A stretch of DNA of 10,634 nt from Dehalococcoidia bacterium (GTDB lineage: Bacteria; Chloroflexota; Dehalococcoidia; SZUA-161; SpSt-899), in contig JALPXQ010000043.1 of NCBI GenBank assembly GCA_023271515.1, forward strand, positions 1 through 10,634. The letters are read 5' to 3'. Both the position numbers and the translations under genes were made by a program. Positions 1-7,834 of this stretch are shown here, one piece after another. The notes below the pieces were generated by a model. That model had not been told where the DNA came from. It worked only from the letters and a program-made list of their open reading frames with translations, and searched no databases. The first letter of the stretch is position 1. Each line of letters starts with the position of its first letter.

Positions 1-1
1 A

Positions 2-599
2 AAAATACTGGACGCCGCCCTTGAAATCTTTGCAAGCAAGGGTTTTGAAGGAGCAAGGATTGATGAAATTGCAAAAACAGCCGGAGTAAATAAAGCCCTT
101 TTATATTATTACTTTGAAAGCAAGGAAGCGCTCCTGAGCGAACTGATCGAAATAAATGCTAAAGATTTCCTGGCACAAAAAGATAAATTTTTTGATGCTT
201 CAGTTATAACTCAGGACACATTTACTCTTGAAAAAATGAGCAATTTCATCCCAGTAGCCTTGGAAATGCTTTCTGGAAGAAAAGACAGTTTAAGAATTAT
301 GTTAAGTGAGGCAGTAAAATCAGGTCCAGCCGATACAGCATTTTTTTGATTTCTCTCAGTCACTGATGGAAGATTCTATCCGGCGAGCAAAAGAGCTGGG
401 ATTTAAACATCTGGACACCCAATACCTGAAGACAGCCTACCTTTTTATGGGCATAATACCTGTTTGTTCCTTTATAATTCTAGGAGATAAATGGGCCAAA
501 TACTCCGGGTACGATCCGGAGAATATTAAGAAAATGTTTTTCGAAATATTTAAACAGGTCTATTTAGAAATGGTACCTGACTTGTTAAGTAGAAAATAG
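2..599 (+). pseudogene. TetR-family transcriptional repressor, 5'-truncated by the window edge and frameshifted
   Basis: The first reading frame (codons from base 2) opens with a classic TetR DNA-binding region: KILDAALEIFASKGFEGAR, then DEIAKTAGVNKALLYYYF and SKEALL, i.e. helices 1-4 with the recognition helix around GVNKALLYYYF. The start codon and about ten residues lie before the window. This frame stops at TGA 347-349, just after a run of seven Ts (341-347). Moving one base forward restores a continuous reading (AFFDFSQSLMEDSIRRAK) that runs to TAG at 597-599 and supplies the C-terminal ligand/dimer domain, ending MVPDLLSRK. With one T removed the gene would be a normal-length TetR. The codons are A/T-rich, unlike the genes downstream. 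Family members usually repress a neighbouring transporter or their own gene; the codirectional lipoprotein gene begins 64 bases later, so it or the exporter at 2469 are possible targets (inference). A sequencing error in the homopolymer cannot be excluded. The family call is firm; the ligand is unknown. Confidence 0.86.
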
Positions 600-663
600 T
601 AAATTTTTTTGACGTTGGGATTAAATAACTAGTTGTTGACTAACGATAAGGAGGTATACAGAG

Positions 664-2025
664 ATGTCCAGACAAGTAAAGGTGATGCTGGCAGTGGTGG
701 TAATCCTGGTACTGCTGATACCCGTCCTAGCAGCGTGTCCTCCACCAAGGCTCATTGAGCCCGTTATTGAGCCCGTCGAGGAAGTGCCCAAGATCAGAAT
801 CGGGGTTATCGGCCCGATGGAGTTCATCCAGGGCGAACACAAGTGGGCAGGGGCGGAGATGGCGGCTGAGGAGATAAATGCCGTCGGTGGGGTGAATGTA
901 GGCGGCGTGATGCGTGAGATAGAGCTGGTTAGGGCCGATTCTAACGAGATACTGTGCGTTATCGACGCGGCAATCGCCATGGAGAGGCTCATAACCGTCG
1001 ACGAGGTGGATTTTGTAGTTGGTGGCTTCAGGCCAGAGGCGGTGCTGGCGATGCAGGAGGTGATGGCGGATCATCGGGTGATCTTCCTCGGCACGGGCGC
1101 TGACGACCCGGAGCTAAATATGCGTGTGGCAGCGGATTATGAGAGGTACAGGTACTGGTTCAGGGTTACGCCGGTAAATTCTGCTTATCTTGGGCGTGCC
1201 AATTTCGCTCTGGTGACCATGGTTGCCGATGTGATCAGGAAGGAGCTTGGCATTTTGATGCCAAAGGTAGCCCTGATGGTTGAAGAGGGGGTCTGGGCGG
1301 ACCCCGTGATTGCCGCTGCTGAAGAGGAGCTTCCGTTGTTGTTAATGGAAGTCGTCGGGGCGTGGAGGCCATCTGGGGAGGCGACCGATGTTACGGCTGA
1401 GCTGACAGCGATAAAGGCGGCTGGTGCTCACATGATTCTGACCGTTCTGTCCGGACCAGTCGGGCTCGTTTATGCCAGGCAATGGGGTGAGCTTGAAATT
1501 CCCGCGGCTTCGGTAGGGATTAATCTGGAAGCCCACGAGATGGGCTTCTGGGAGGCCACTGGAGGAAAAGGAGAATATGAGATGACCCTAAACCTCATCG
1601 GTCGTGTGGAAATAACAGAGAAAACGATCCCTTTCTTTGACCGGTTTGTTGAAAGATTCGGTGAATACCCCATATACACCGCCGCTGGCACGTATGACGC
1701 CCTCTTCATATTGAAAGAGGCTATTCAGAGAGCGGGTACTGTTGATTCGGATGCCGTAGTTATTGAACTGGCAAAGACAGATTTCGTTGGGGTCGGGGGT
1801 AGAGTAGTATTTACGGGAATGGATTCGCCTCACCCACACGATGTAATCTGGGGGCCGGGATATGTTACTGGTCTTGGAACCCAATGGCGAGATGGGGAGC
1901 TGGTTGTTGTTTGGCCCGATGGGCGAGCCGTTCTCGGCGATAGGGTGTGGGAAGGTGTCAGGTATGCAGGCACTGTGGACTATGAGCTGCCACCCTGGAT
2001 GGTAGAATACTGGAAGGGGGGTTAG
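664..2025 (+). CDS. Liv-type ABC transporter substrate-binding lipoprotein
   Basis: This is a 453-residue periplasmic-binding-protein-like receptor of the branched-chain amino acid (LivJ, Peripla_BP_6) family. It begins with a lipoprotein signal peptide: basic MSRQVK, a hydrophobic core at residues 7-22, and lipobox L22-A-A-C25, so the mature protein would start at a lipidated Cys25. After a proline-rich linker the first lobe opens with KIRIGVIGPMEF (about 43-54) and AEMAAEEINAVGGV, the usual motif of the family; FVVGGFRPEAV and IFLGTGADDP line the expected ligand cleft. The second lobe includes KVALMVEEGVWADPV, IPFFDRFVERFGEYP and TYDALFILKEAI. The ATG follows AAGGAGG (648-654) with a 9-base gap, an excellent ribosome-binding site. 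Relatives bind amino acids, amides, urea or aromatic acids, and the ligand here cannot be read from sequence. No livH/M/G/F gene follows in the window, so the protein is either an orphan receptor or uses permeases encoded elsewhere. Confidence 0.9.
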   Translation: MSRQVKVMLAVVVILVLLIPVLAACPPPRLIEPVIEPVEEVPKIRIGVIGPMEFIQGEHKWAGAEMAAEEINAVGGVNVGGVMREIELVRADSNEILCVIDAAIAMERLITVDEVDFVVGGFRPEAVLAMQEVMADHRVIFLGTGADDPELNMRVAADYERYRYWFRVTPVNSAYLGRANFALVTMVADVIRKELGILMPKVALMVEEGVWADPVIAAAEEELPLLLMEVVGAWRPSGEATDVTAELTAIKAAGAHMILTVLSGPVGLVYARQWGELEIPAASVGINLEAHEMGFWEATGGKGEYEMTLNLIGRVEITEKTIPFFDRFVERFGEYPIYTAAGTYDALFILKEAIQRAGTVDSDAVVIELAKTDFVGVGGRVVFTGMDSPHPHDVIWGPGYVTGLGTQWRDGELVVVWPDGRAVLGDRVWEGVRYAGTVDYELPPWMVEYWKGG

Positions 2026-2080
2026 TAGTGTCTCGTAATCCCCACCCGCTTGAGTGGTCTAAAGAAAGGGGTACAGATTA

Positions 2081-2135
2081 AGACTGCTGAAAAGTCCTTC
2101 GGAGTGTCAGCAAAAATGCAGTTTTTCAGCGGTCT
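2081..2135. repeat. Long imperfect inverted repeat (14-bp stem)
   Basis: AGACTGCTGAAAAG (2081-2094) pairs with TTTTTCAGCGGTCT (2122-2135). All 14 positions pair as RNA if two G-U wobbles (2085/2131 and 2094/2122) are allowed. The 27-base loop contains a small TCC-TTC-GGA hairpin and a competing A5/T5 arm (CAAAAATGCAGTTTTTC). No T-run follows, so it is a poor terminator candidate. The shape resembles the palindromic end of a small mobile element or a structured RNA; which one is unresolved. Confidence 0.6.
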
Positions 2136-2171
2136 CAGATTGGCCAGACCGATACTGAACGGGAGCATGAG

Positions 2172-2184
2172 TGAGATAATCTCA
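2172..2184. repeat. 13-bp perfect palindrome TGAGAT-A-ATCTCA
   Basis: Two perfect 6-base arms flank a single A. A short odd-centred palindrome of this kind could be a binding site for a dimeric regulator, but no promoter is obvious beside it. It lies about 285 bases upstream of the exporter start. Chance occurrence is quite possible. Confidence 0.3.
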
Positions 2185-2297
2185 TACATTGACTTCACGC
2201 ATCCTGGCGCTGGCTACGACTGTTCGGAGACGTGCTGTGGTTACCCGGATATCGGGGTGTTTTCGCCCTGAGAATCGAGCCAATTACTTTTGCCGTA

Positions 2298-2322
2298 CCG
2301 CGTGGTTTTATCTCCACTGCGG
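2298..2322. repeat. Hairpin CCGCGTGG / CCACTGCGG
   Basis: CCGCGTGG (2298-2305) and CCAC-T-GCGG (2314-2322) form an 8-bp stem with one bulged T2318 around the loop TTTTATCT. The plus strand continues with AAAAAC, so it is not a Rho-independent terminator in that direction, and no T-run follows on the minus strand either. It could be part of a structured 5' leader of the exporter mRNA. Confidence 0.4.
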
Positions 2323-2365
2323 AAAAACAGGGGAAAAACATGTTGGAGTATTTGCATAAGACATT

Positions 2366-2390
2366 CCTGTCTGCCACAGGCAGGTCAGGC
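2366..2390. repeat. Short REP-like palindrome with CTGCC-ACA-GGCAG core
   Basis: CTGCC (2371-2375) and GGCAG (2379-2383) form a perfect stem with a three-base loop, extended by two possible G-U pairs. The flanks (CCTGT before, GTCAGGC after) add CCTG/CAGG words to the palindrome. Intergenic palindromes of this CTGCC/GGCAG type occur as dispersed copies in many environmental bacteria, but only one copy lies in this window, so repeat status is unproven. Confidence 0.35.
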
Positions 2391-2468
2391 ATCCATGGCA
2401 GATATTTTGTTATCTGAAGGATAGGCTTTGTCCTTACCCGAAATTCTAAATCGAAAGGAAAGCAACGA

Positions 2469-5123
2469 ATGGCTAGCAAGAAAGTATTTGATACCCTGGC
2501 AAGTGGTATTTACCATCATCATCGAAAAATCTTACTGGCTGCGGTGATCCTGCTGTTCATTAGCGGGTTTTTTGCTTCAAGAATTGTGATAGAGGTTCAC
2601 CTTGCCGGCATGTTACCGGAGGAGAAACCTCAGGTAGAGGAATTCAACCGGATCATTGCTGATTTCTATGCCGCTTCACGTATTTTCGTCGTTATTGAAG
2701 GGGAAAACGAAGGTGAGCTGACGAGAGCAGCAGCAGAGTTGGCACCAATTTTAGCCGAAGTAGATAATGTAAGAAGGGTCGATTACCGGATAGATACTGA
2801 TTTCATCAAAAGGCATGCCCTTTTATTGCGGGATGAAGATGAATTAAGAGCCTCTTTCGTCCTCTTTTCTCGTTTAGAACTGCTGCCGTTCTTGCGCACT
2901 GCAAATCTGATGCTTGAAAAAGGGGTCATCGAAAACGAGGAAAGGTTTAGAACCCTGGAGGAAGAGCTCAGCGTCACTCGAACCTTAGATGGTCTGACAA
3001 CCTTCCTGGCAATTGATGCTAAACCGGAGCAGGTCAGGGAGAATGTGAGGCAACTGCTGCTGGGAGAAGAGCATTTTCTCTCCCCGGATAACCAAATGTT
3101 GATCATGCAAGTCCACCCTGCCGTTTCGTTTGCTGACTATCTTGCAGCAATGGATCTGGCCCGGGCTGTGCGTGCAGCAGTTGATGAGTTTGGAGAAGGA
3201 TTTCCTGATTTAAATATTGGCATAACCGGTTTAATGCCGATGCAGTTGGAGGAGGAAGAAGCATTGAGAGAGGGGATGGCGCTCTCAGCTCTGGTTGCTC
3301 TCTTCTTAATTCTCGCTTTACTGATCATCGCTTTCAGGATGAGGTCAGCACCATTTATAGCTATGATCCCGATAATTCTTGGCGTTATCTATACTGCTGG
3401 ATTTATTGGGGCGGTAATTGGTCATCTCAACCTGTTCACCGCCTTTTTTGCCGTCTTACTATTGGGGCTGGGAATCAGTTTCGCCATTCACCTGACCAAT
3501 GCCTTTCTTCAGGCCAGGGCTGAAGGAATGGATGTGCCGGATAGTCTGAAAACAATGTATGCCAAGGTAGGCAAAGGCGTAATAGCCGGGGCGATAACTA
3601 CTGCTGTCGTCTTTTTTACTTTTGGACTGACCGGATTAGATGTCCTGGCCGAAATGGGCTTTGTAAATGGCACCGGTATTTTGATTACCCTTGCCTCTGT
3701 GCTGGTGGTTTTGCCGGCTCTGTTCTGCTTCCAGGATAAGTCTAAACGGCTCAAGTCTATATTCGGTGCTGTTCCCACTAAAACCTCCGAATTTGGATTT
3801 TTAGAAGCCGGTGGAAGGGTTTTACTGAAATATAAATGGGCTTTTGCTTCGTTTTTCGCCTTGATTACAGTCGTACTCCTCTTCTCTGCCATGCATATTG
3901 AATTTCAATATGATATATTGGCGATGTATCCTGAGGATATGCCGGCAGTTGTGACGCAAGAGCGAGTTATTGACGAGTTCGGTATTAGCCCTGATCCTTC
4001 AATGCTTATTGTGGACTCAGTAACCGAATCAAGAGAAATGGCTCGAAAGATGAGAGAGGAACCGCTGGTAGGCAGAGTAGAATCAATAGCCGATTTCATC
4101 CCTCCCGCTGATGAGCAAAAGGAGATCCGTTTACCTTTGATTCGCGCATTCAGGGCACATCTTCTGGCACTTCAAGCACAAGGCTTCGATCATAATGTAG
4201 ATGTTGAGACAGTTGCAGAACTGGAAGCTGAGCTAACCCGGCTGGAGGATAATATTGCTAAAATAGAAGAGCTTGCTTATGCCGGCGGCCACAGGCGGGT
4301 AGCAGAAAAAAGCAATGCTATCATTGAGCAAGGGATCATCACCAGAACAAAAGGTCTGTTAAGTGTTCCGGCAGTGAGTAGTTTCCAGGAAAACTATATC
4401 CCGGCGTTGCATAATCTCTTACTTGAGATGACAGCCGTTGATGAGATAATTACACTGGATACCCTCCCTGCTGAAATCAGGGATCAGTTTGTGTGCCGAG
4501 ATGGCGACAGTTTTCTGCTTACAATCTTCCCGCAGGGGGACATATGGGATGAACAAATATTTAGGGCTTTCAATGAGCAGGTAACTGCAGTTGCACCACG
4601 CACTTCAGGCACGCCTATATTCTTTCTCCTGCTGCTTGATCTGATTGTGGAAAGGGTAGTATGGGCTACTGCAGCGGCTGCAATAGCTGTTTTTGCCATC
4701 GTGGCTATTACCTTTAAAAGTTCCCGGACTGCTCTGGTCGGTATGGTGCCAATCATTCTGGGAGCGACCTGGATGGTAGGGCTGATGCAGGTTCTGGGAA
4801 TGAAGTTCGACTTTACAAATTTAATGGCAGTACCCCTCATTTTAGGCATCGGGATCGATAACGCTATCCATATCATTCACCGCTATGGCTTGGAGAGGAA
4901 TATACCCCTTGTCTTAAGAACTACCGGTAAGGCGATTCTTTTAACTGCTTTGACAACGATGATCGGTTTTGGCAGTTTGGGGTTTTCCCCCCACCCCGGT
5001 CTAGCAGGGATGGGCTACGTCCTCGTTATAGGTGTTGCTGCTTGCCTAATAACAGCAGTTTTCGTTCTGCCATTAATACTGGCAGGTAAGGAAGAAAGAC
5101 TCGCCCGTCAGCGGTCTATCTGA
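2469..5123 (+). CDS. RND-superfamily MMPL/HpnN-like exporter
   Basis: This 884-residue inner-membrane protein has the two-fold repeat of RND exporters. TM1 is residues 21-41; a first periplasmic domain (about 42-265) is followed by a TM bundle at about 268-420 (GMALSALVALFLILALLIIAF, APFIAMIPIILGVIYTAGF, FFAVLLLGLGISFAIHL and others). TM7 is about 455-478, then a second periplasmic domain with a charged helical stretch near 575-605 (VAELEAELTRLEDNIAKIEE), then the last TM bundle at about 730-872. The second half has the expected proton-relay motif GIGIDNAIHIIHRY with Asp797. The matching motif of the first half reads GLGISFAIHL, with Ser337 where relatives usually carry Asp. The length and form fit MMPL/HpnN proteins, which move lipids or hydrophobic compounds by proton motive force without the tripartite AcrB architecture. 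ATG is preceded by AAAGGAAAG at a 6-base gap. No hopanoid gene is nearby, so the substrate is unknown. The gene is uninterrupted and converges on sbcC with a 22-base gap. Confidence 0.9.
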   Translation: MASKKVFDTLASGIYHHHRKILLAAVILLFISGFFASRIVIEVHLAGMLPEEKPQVEEFNRIIADFYAASRIFVVIEGENEGELTRAAAELAPILAEVDNVRRVDYRIDTDFIKRHALLLRDEDELRASFVLFSRLELLPFLRTANLMLEKGVIENEERFRTLEEELSVTRTLDGLTTFLAIDAKPEQVRENVRQLLLGEEHFLSPDNQMLIMQVHPAVSFADYLAAMDLARAVRAAVDEFGEGFPDLNIGITGLMPMQLEEEEALREGMALSALVALFLILALLIIAFRMRSAPFIAMIPIILGVIYTAGFIGAVIGHLNLFTAFFAVLLLGLGISFAIHLTNAFLQARAEGMDVPDSLKTMYAKVGKGVIAGAITTAVVFFTFGLTGLDVLAEMGFVNGTGILITLASVLVVLPALFCFQDKSKRLKSIFGAVPTKTSEFGFLEAGGRVLLKYKWAFASFFALITVVLLFSAMHIEFQYDILAMYPEDMPAVVTQERVIDEFGISPDPSMLIVDSVTESREMARKMREEPLVGRVESIADFIPPADEQKEIRLPLIRAFRAHLLALQAQGFDHNVDVETVAELEAELTRLEDNIAKIEELAYAGGHRRVAEKSNAIIEQGIITRTKGLLSVPAVSSFQENYIPALHNLLLEMTAVDEIITLDTLPAEIRDQFVCRDGDSFLLTIFPQGDIWDEQIFRAFNEQVTAVAPRTSGTPIFFLLLLDLIVERVVWATAAAAIAVFAIVAITFKSSRTALVGMVPIILGATWMVGLMQVLGMKFDFTNLMAVPLILGIGIDNAIHIIHRYGLERNIPLVLRTTGKAILLTALTTMIGFGSLGFSPHPGLAGMGYVLVIGVAACLITAVFVLPLILAGKEERLARQRSI

Positions 5124-5145
5124 AGATGAGGTTTTGCGCTGGAAT

Positions 5146-7710
5146 CTAGCTCACCGCAATGGTCGAACCCTCATTGGTCCTGGTGACCTCGATGCGCACC
5201 GGGAAGGCGTCCTTTAGCTCATCGATGTGAGTGATGACGATTATCCTCTCGAAGTCGTCCTGAATTGAATTTATGGCCTCCACCAGTTTCCCCCGCCCGG
5301 AAGCGTCCTGCGTGCCGAAGCCCTCATCGATGATCAGAGTGGGCAACGGTGCTCCCGCCCGCCGCGCCAGCAGCCTGGAAAGGGCGATACGCAACGCCAG
5401 ATCTATCCGGAACGATTCCCCCCCGCTGTACATTTCATAGCTTCGCGTGCCCAGTTCGTCCCGGATATTGATGTCCAGGGTTTCGATGGTCTCGCCCTTC
5501 TTGGTGCTCCGCTGGCTTTCGATCTCTACGCCCATCCGACCGTCGGTCATGCGAGCAAGCAGTTTGTTGGCCTCCCCCTGGATCTCCGGGAGGGCGGTCT
5601 CGATAATGAGTGCCTGGATCCCTTTCTTCCCGAAGGCCATCACCAGTTCATCGTAGATGCTCTTCTCCTCCGCCGCCTGACGCAGGGCCTGCCCTTTCTC
5701 TGCCCGTAACCTCTCCAGAGCGGTGCAGTGATCCAGTTGTTGCTGCACCGCCCCCAACCGCTGCCCCGCACGATGGCGCTGCTCCTGCAGGGAGTTGTAG
5801 CCTCTCTCCGCCTCCGCCAGCTTGCTGGTGATCTCCGGCAGGACCTTCAGTTCCTCCGAAAGTGTGGCTTGTCTTCGTGTTTCAGCCGCGAGCAGCGATC
5901 CCCAGCGTCCGATGGCTTCCCTGGCTCGCTCCAACGATTCCTTCTCCTGAAGGATACCCCTCTCCGCCTCCCCCAGTTTCTGGTGTTGCCCCTCGTATTT
6001 TGACAGTTGCGAGAGCCGCTGCCTCACCCTTTTATGATGCTCTCCGTCATACCCCAGATCAGCGATTTCAGTCTCAACCTGGCTCAGTCTGGCTCTCTCC
6101 GCCAGGGCAAAATCACGCTTTTGCAGCTTCTCTTCAAGTTGGGCAAGCTGGATCTGCGCTGGAACCAGATCAAGGGCGGCCTTCTCGATCTCCAGGATTT
6201 CCCTCTCCAGGGTGGCTCGCCGGGCCTGTCCTGCCGCCCGCTCCTTGTTTATCCCCATCTCCATTTGAGCGATGGTGTTTCGCAGTGCTTGTTGTTCGGC
6301 AGCTCTCTCTTGCAGTTCTTTCTTGTTACTCTGATAGCTTTCGGTCCTGACTCGACCCTCCGCCTTGTAGTTGGCCAGGATCCTCTCCCTCCCCTCCTCC
6401 CCCAGCTCGGCCTCGCACAGCGGGCACTGACTTGCCTCCGGGGTGAGGAGATTGACCTTGTCTCGGAGGGACTTGATCTCCTCTTCCAACAGCTTGTTGG
6501 CTGACTTGAGATGGTGAATGCGGCCGGAGATCTCCTCCACCTGGGTTCTCTTTTGCCCTAATTCCTCCTCCCAGGAGGTGATTTCCTCCAGCCTTGCCTC
6601 CGCTTTCTTCAGTTCCCCGGCGACCAAGGCCTTAGCCTGGACCCGGGACTCCAGCTCCTTGACCTTGCTCCTGGCTACTCTCTGCTCGGCGGCGAGGTCT
6701 GCCTCCGCCCTGGCGATGAGCCGCTCGATCTCATTCTTGCTTTGCGAGAGGGACATCAACCGGGAGAGTTTGTCATTGAGGGCATCGTTCTCCTTTTGCA
6801 CCGTGATGAGTTGAGCATAGCCTTCCTCTATCTCGAGCCGGCCGGCCAGGATGGCTTCGTGCTCTTTGATCCTGGCTTGATGCCCTTTGATCTGCCTTTC
6901 CCAGTAGTCTGATTCCTCCTTTGCCTGGCCGATGCGCCGCATTACTTCCGTCAACTCCTGATTCTTAAGATCGAGGTCTTTCCTGGCTTCGCGATAGTTT
7001 GCGAGGTTTGCTTCCTGGCTCCTGAGATGCCCTTCGATTTCGGCGATGGCCGTCTGGACGCCCTGAAATTCCTCCTCGTATTCCGTCTTCCTTCTGAGTT
7101 CCCTCTCGATATCGGCGATGTTGCTTTCCAGCCTTTCCTTTTCCCTTTCCCTTTCCCGGCCTAGCTCCCGTGCCCGTTCCTCAAGATCGTCGTAGATCGA
7201 AAGTTCCAGTATCTCGCCAAGCACCCTTTTTCTCTCTCCCGGAGTTTTGATGGTAAACTCAGCGGCACGCCCCTGCACCAGGAAGGCACTGTTGATGAAG
7301 GTCTGGTAGTCCATACGCAGGGTGTCTCTTATCTTACGCTCCGTTTCGCGGACGGTGTTGCCGCTGACGGATTTAAAGCTCCCGTTGTGCCTCACCTGAA
7401 ATTCGAGCACCGTCTGGCCCGGGCGGCGCGACCTTGATTTCGTTCTCTTGCGGATAACGCGATACCGGACTGGCCCCACCAGAAACTCAAACTCAACCTC
7501 CATCTCACTCTGTCCCTGATGAATGAGATCATCGTCGCTTTTAGCCCGGCTCTCGCCCCAGAGGGCCCAGGTCATGGCATCGAGCAAAGCGGATTTGCCG
7601 TTGCCGTTATCTCCGCAGAGGCAGGCAACGTGAATGCCGCTGAAATCCAGCGGCGGGGTGTTATCGCGGTAACACATGAAATTGCGCAGGGCAAGTTTTA
7701 GGGGAATCAA
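5146..7710 (-). CDS. sbcC: SbcC/Rad50-type DNA repair ATPase
   Basis: This 854-residue SMC-like ATPase is the partner of the SbcD/Mre11 nuclease, which processes DNA ends and hairpins. All family motifs are present in order: N-terminal KLALRNFMCYRD, Walker A GDNGNGKS (33-40), a Q-loop region around INSAFLVQGRAAEF, a long coiled coil rich in Glu/Arg/Leu (about 170-700) broken in the middle by the zinc hook C429-P-L-C432, ABC signature SGGES (762-766), Walker B LIIDE with Asp795/Glu796, and D-loop GFGTQD. The start is TTG (7708-7710 on the complementary strand), not ATG. It is preferred because AAGGAAG sits five or fewer bases upstream and because the conserved N-terminal strand begins directly after it; the next Met (residue 12) would remove that strand. 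The length is at the shorter end for bacterial SbcC and nearer archaeal-type Rad50. sbcD, usually adjacent and upstream, is absent: a divergent gene lies there. The 3' end converges on the exporter gene. I see no damage. Confidence 0.95.
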   Translation of the reverse strand: MIPLKLALRNFMCYRDNTPPLDFSGIHVACLCGDNGNGKSALLDAMTWALWGESRAKSDDDLIHQGQSEMEVEFEFLVGPVRYRVIRKRTKSRSRRPGQTVLEFQVRHNGSFKSVSGNTVRETERKIRDTLRMDYQTFINSAFLVQGRAAEFTIKTPGERKRVLGEILELSIYDDLEERARELGREREREKERLESNIADIERELRRKTEYEEEFQGVQTAIAEIEGHLRSQEANLANYREARKDLDLKNQELTEVMRRIGQAKEESDYWERQIKGHQARIKEHEAILAGRLEIEEGYAQLITVQKENDALNDKLSRLMSLSQSKNEIERLIARAEADLAAEQRVARSKVKELESRVQAKALVAGELKKAEARLEEITSWEEELGQKRTQVEEISGRIHHLKSANKLLEEEIKSLRDKVNLLTPEASQCPLCEAELGEEGRERILANYKAEGRVRTESYQSNKKELQERAAEQQALRNTIAQMEMGINKERAAGQARRATLEREILEIEKAALDLVPAQIQLAQLEEKLQKRDFALAERARLSQVETEIADLGYDGEHHKRVRQRLSQLSKYEGQHQKLGEAERGILQEKESLERAREAIGRWGSLLAAETRRQATLSEELKVLPEITSKLAEAERGYNSLQEQRHRAGQRLGAVQQQLDHCTALERLRAEKGQALRQAAEEKSIYDELVMAFGKKGIQALIIETALPEIQGEANKLLARMTDGRMGVEIESQRSTKKGETIETLDINIRDELGTRSYEMYSGGESFRIDLALRIALSRLLARRAGAPLPTLIIDEGFGTQDASGRGKLVEAINSIQDDFERIIVITHIDELKDAFPVRIEVTRTNEGSTIAVS

Positions 7711-7834
7711 TTTCTTCCTTCAACTATTCAACTCATCCCCATTCTGAACTAAATCTGCATTCTTGTCAAGGCGGCGATTTGCTTTGTTCGGTATGATATA
7801 TTAAACTAGATCGGATGCCTTTGAGGGAAGCGCT
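7711..7834. promoter_or_regulatory. Divergent intergenic region between sbcC and the acyl-CoA dehydrogenase operon
   Basis: The two flanking genes are transcribed away from each other, so promoters for both should lie here. For the plus-strand operon the best -10-like word is TATGAT (7792-7797), within the AT-rich stretch 7792-7805. The nearest good -35-like word, TTGTCA (7763-7768), is 23 bases away, which is too far for a standard sigma-70 promoter. I therefore mark the region and not an exact promoter. Confidence 0.35.

Larger units (their letters stand above)
2026..2468. other. 443-base spacer without a convincing gene, rich in inverted repeats
   Basis: The region between the lipoprotein gene and the exporter has only short open frames (for example plus 2050-2271 and minus 2195-2479). 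They have no good ribosome-binding sites, no recognisable domains and no length support, so I treat it as non-coding. It carries at least four inverted repeats, listed separately (2081-2135, 2172-2184, 2298-2322, 2366-2384). Near its 3' end AAAGGAAAG at 2454-2462 is the ribosome-binding site of the exporter. None of the hairpins is followed by a T-run on either strand, so no intrinsic terminator is visible. Possible origins are a structured leader RNA for the exporter, the remains of a small mobile element, or eroded gene sequence. I cannot decide between these from sequence. Confidence 0.6.

Noticed and set aside
609..640. Possible sigma-70 promoter before the lipoprotein gene (TTGACG at 609-614)
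   Set aside because: No matching -10 word at a standard distance: TAAATA is too close and TAGTTG is weak with a 15-base gap.
2081..2140. Intrinsic terminator for the lipoprotein gene
   Set aside because: The stem is good but the following bases (CAGATTGG) are not T-rich.
2050..2271. Plus-strand open frame of 73 codons in the spacer
   Set aside because: No ribosome-binding site or domain, and it runs through the long inverted repeat; most likely chance.
2195..2479. Minus-strand open frame of 94 codons in the spacer
   Set aside because: No recognisable domain; it overlaps the exporter start and hairpins, and no promoter or ribosome-binding site supports it.
3471..3500. Exporter as a broken gene because of Ser337
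   Set aside because: The frame, length and all membrane segments are complete; a single substitution is not evidence of inactivation.
5124..5145. Bidirectional terminator between the convergent exporter and sbcC genes
   Set aside because: The 22-base gap has no inverted repeat; the only GCGGT/ACCGC match is five bases with a long loop and lies partly within the genes.
5862..6504. Two plus-strand open frames of about 160 codons opposite sbcC
   Set aside because: Low-complexity Ser/Pro/Leu-rich translations from the complement of coiled-coil codons; shadows of the real gene.
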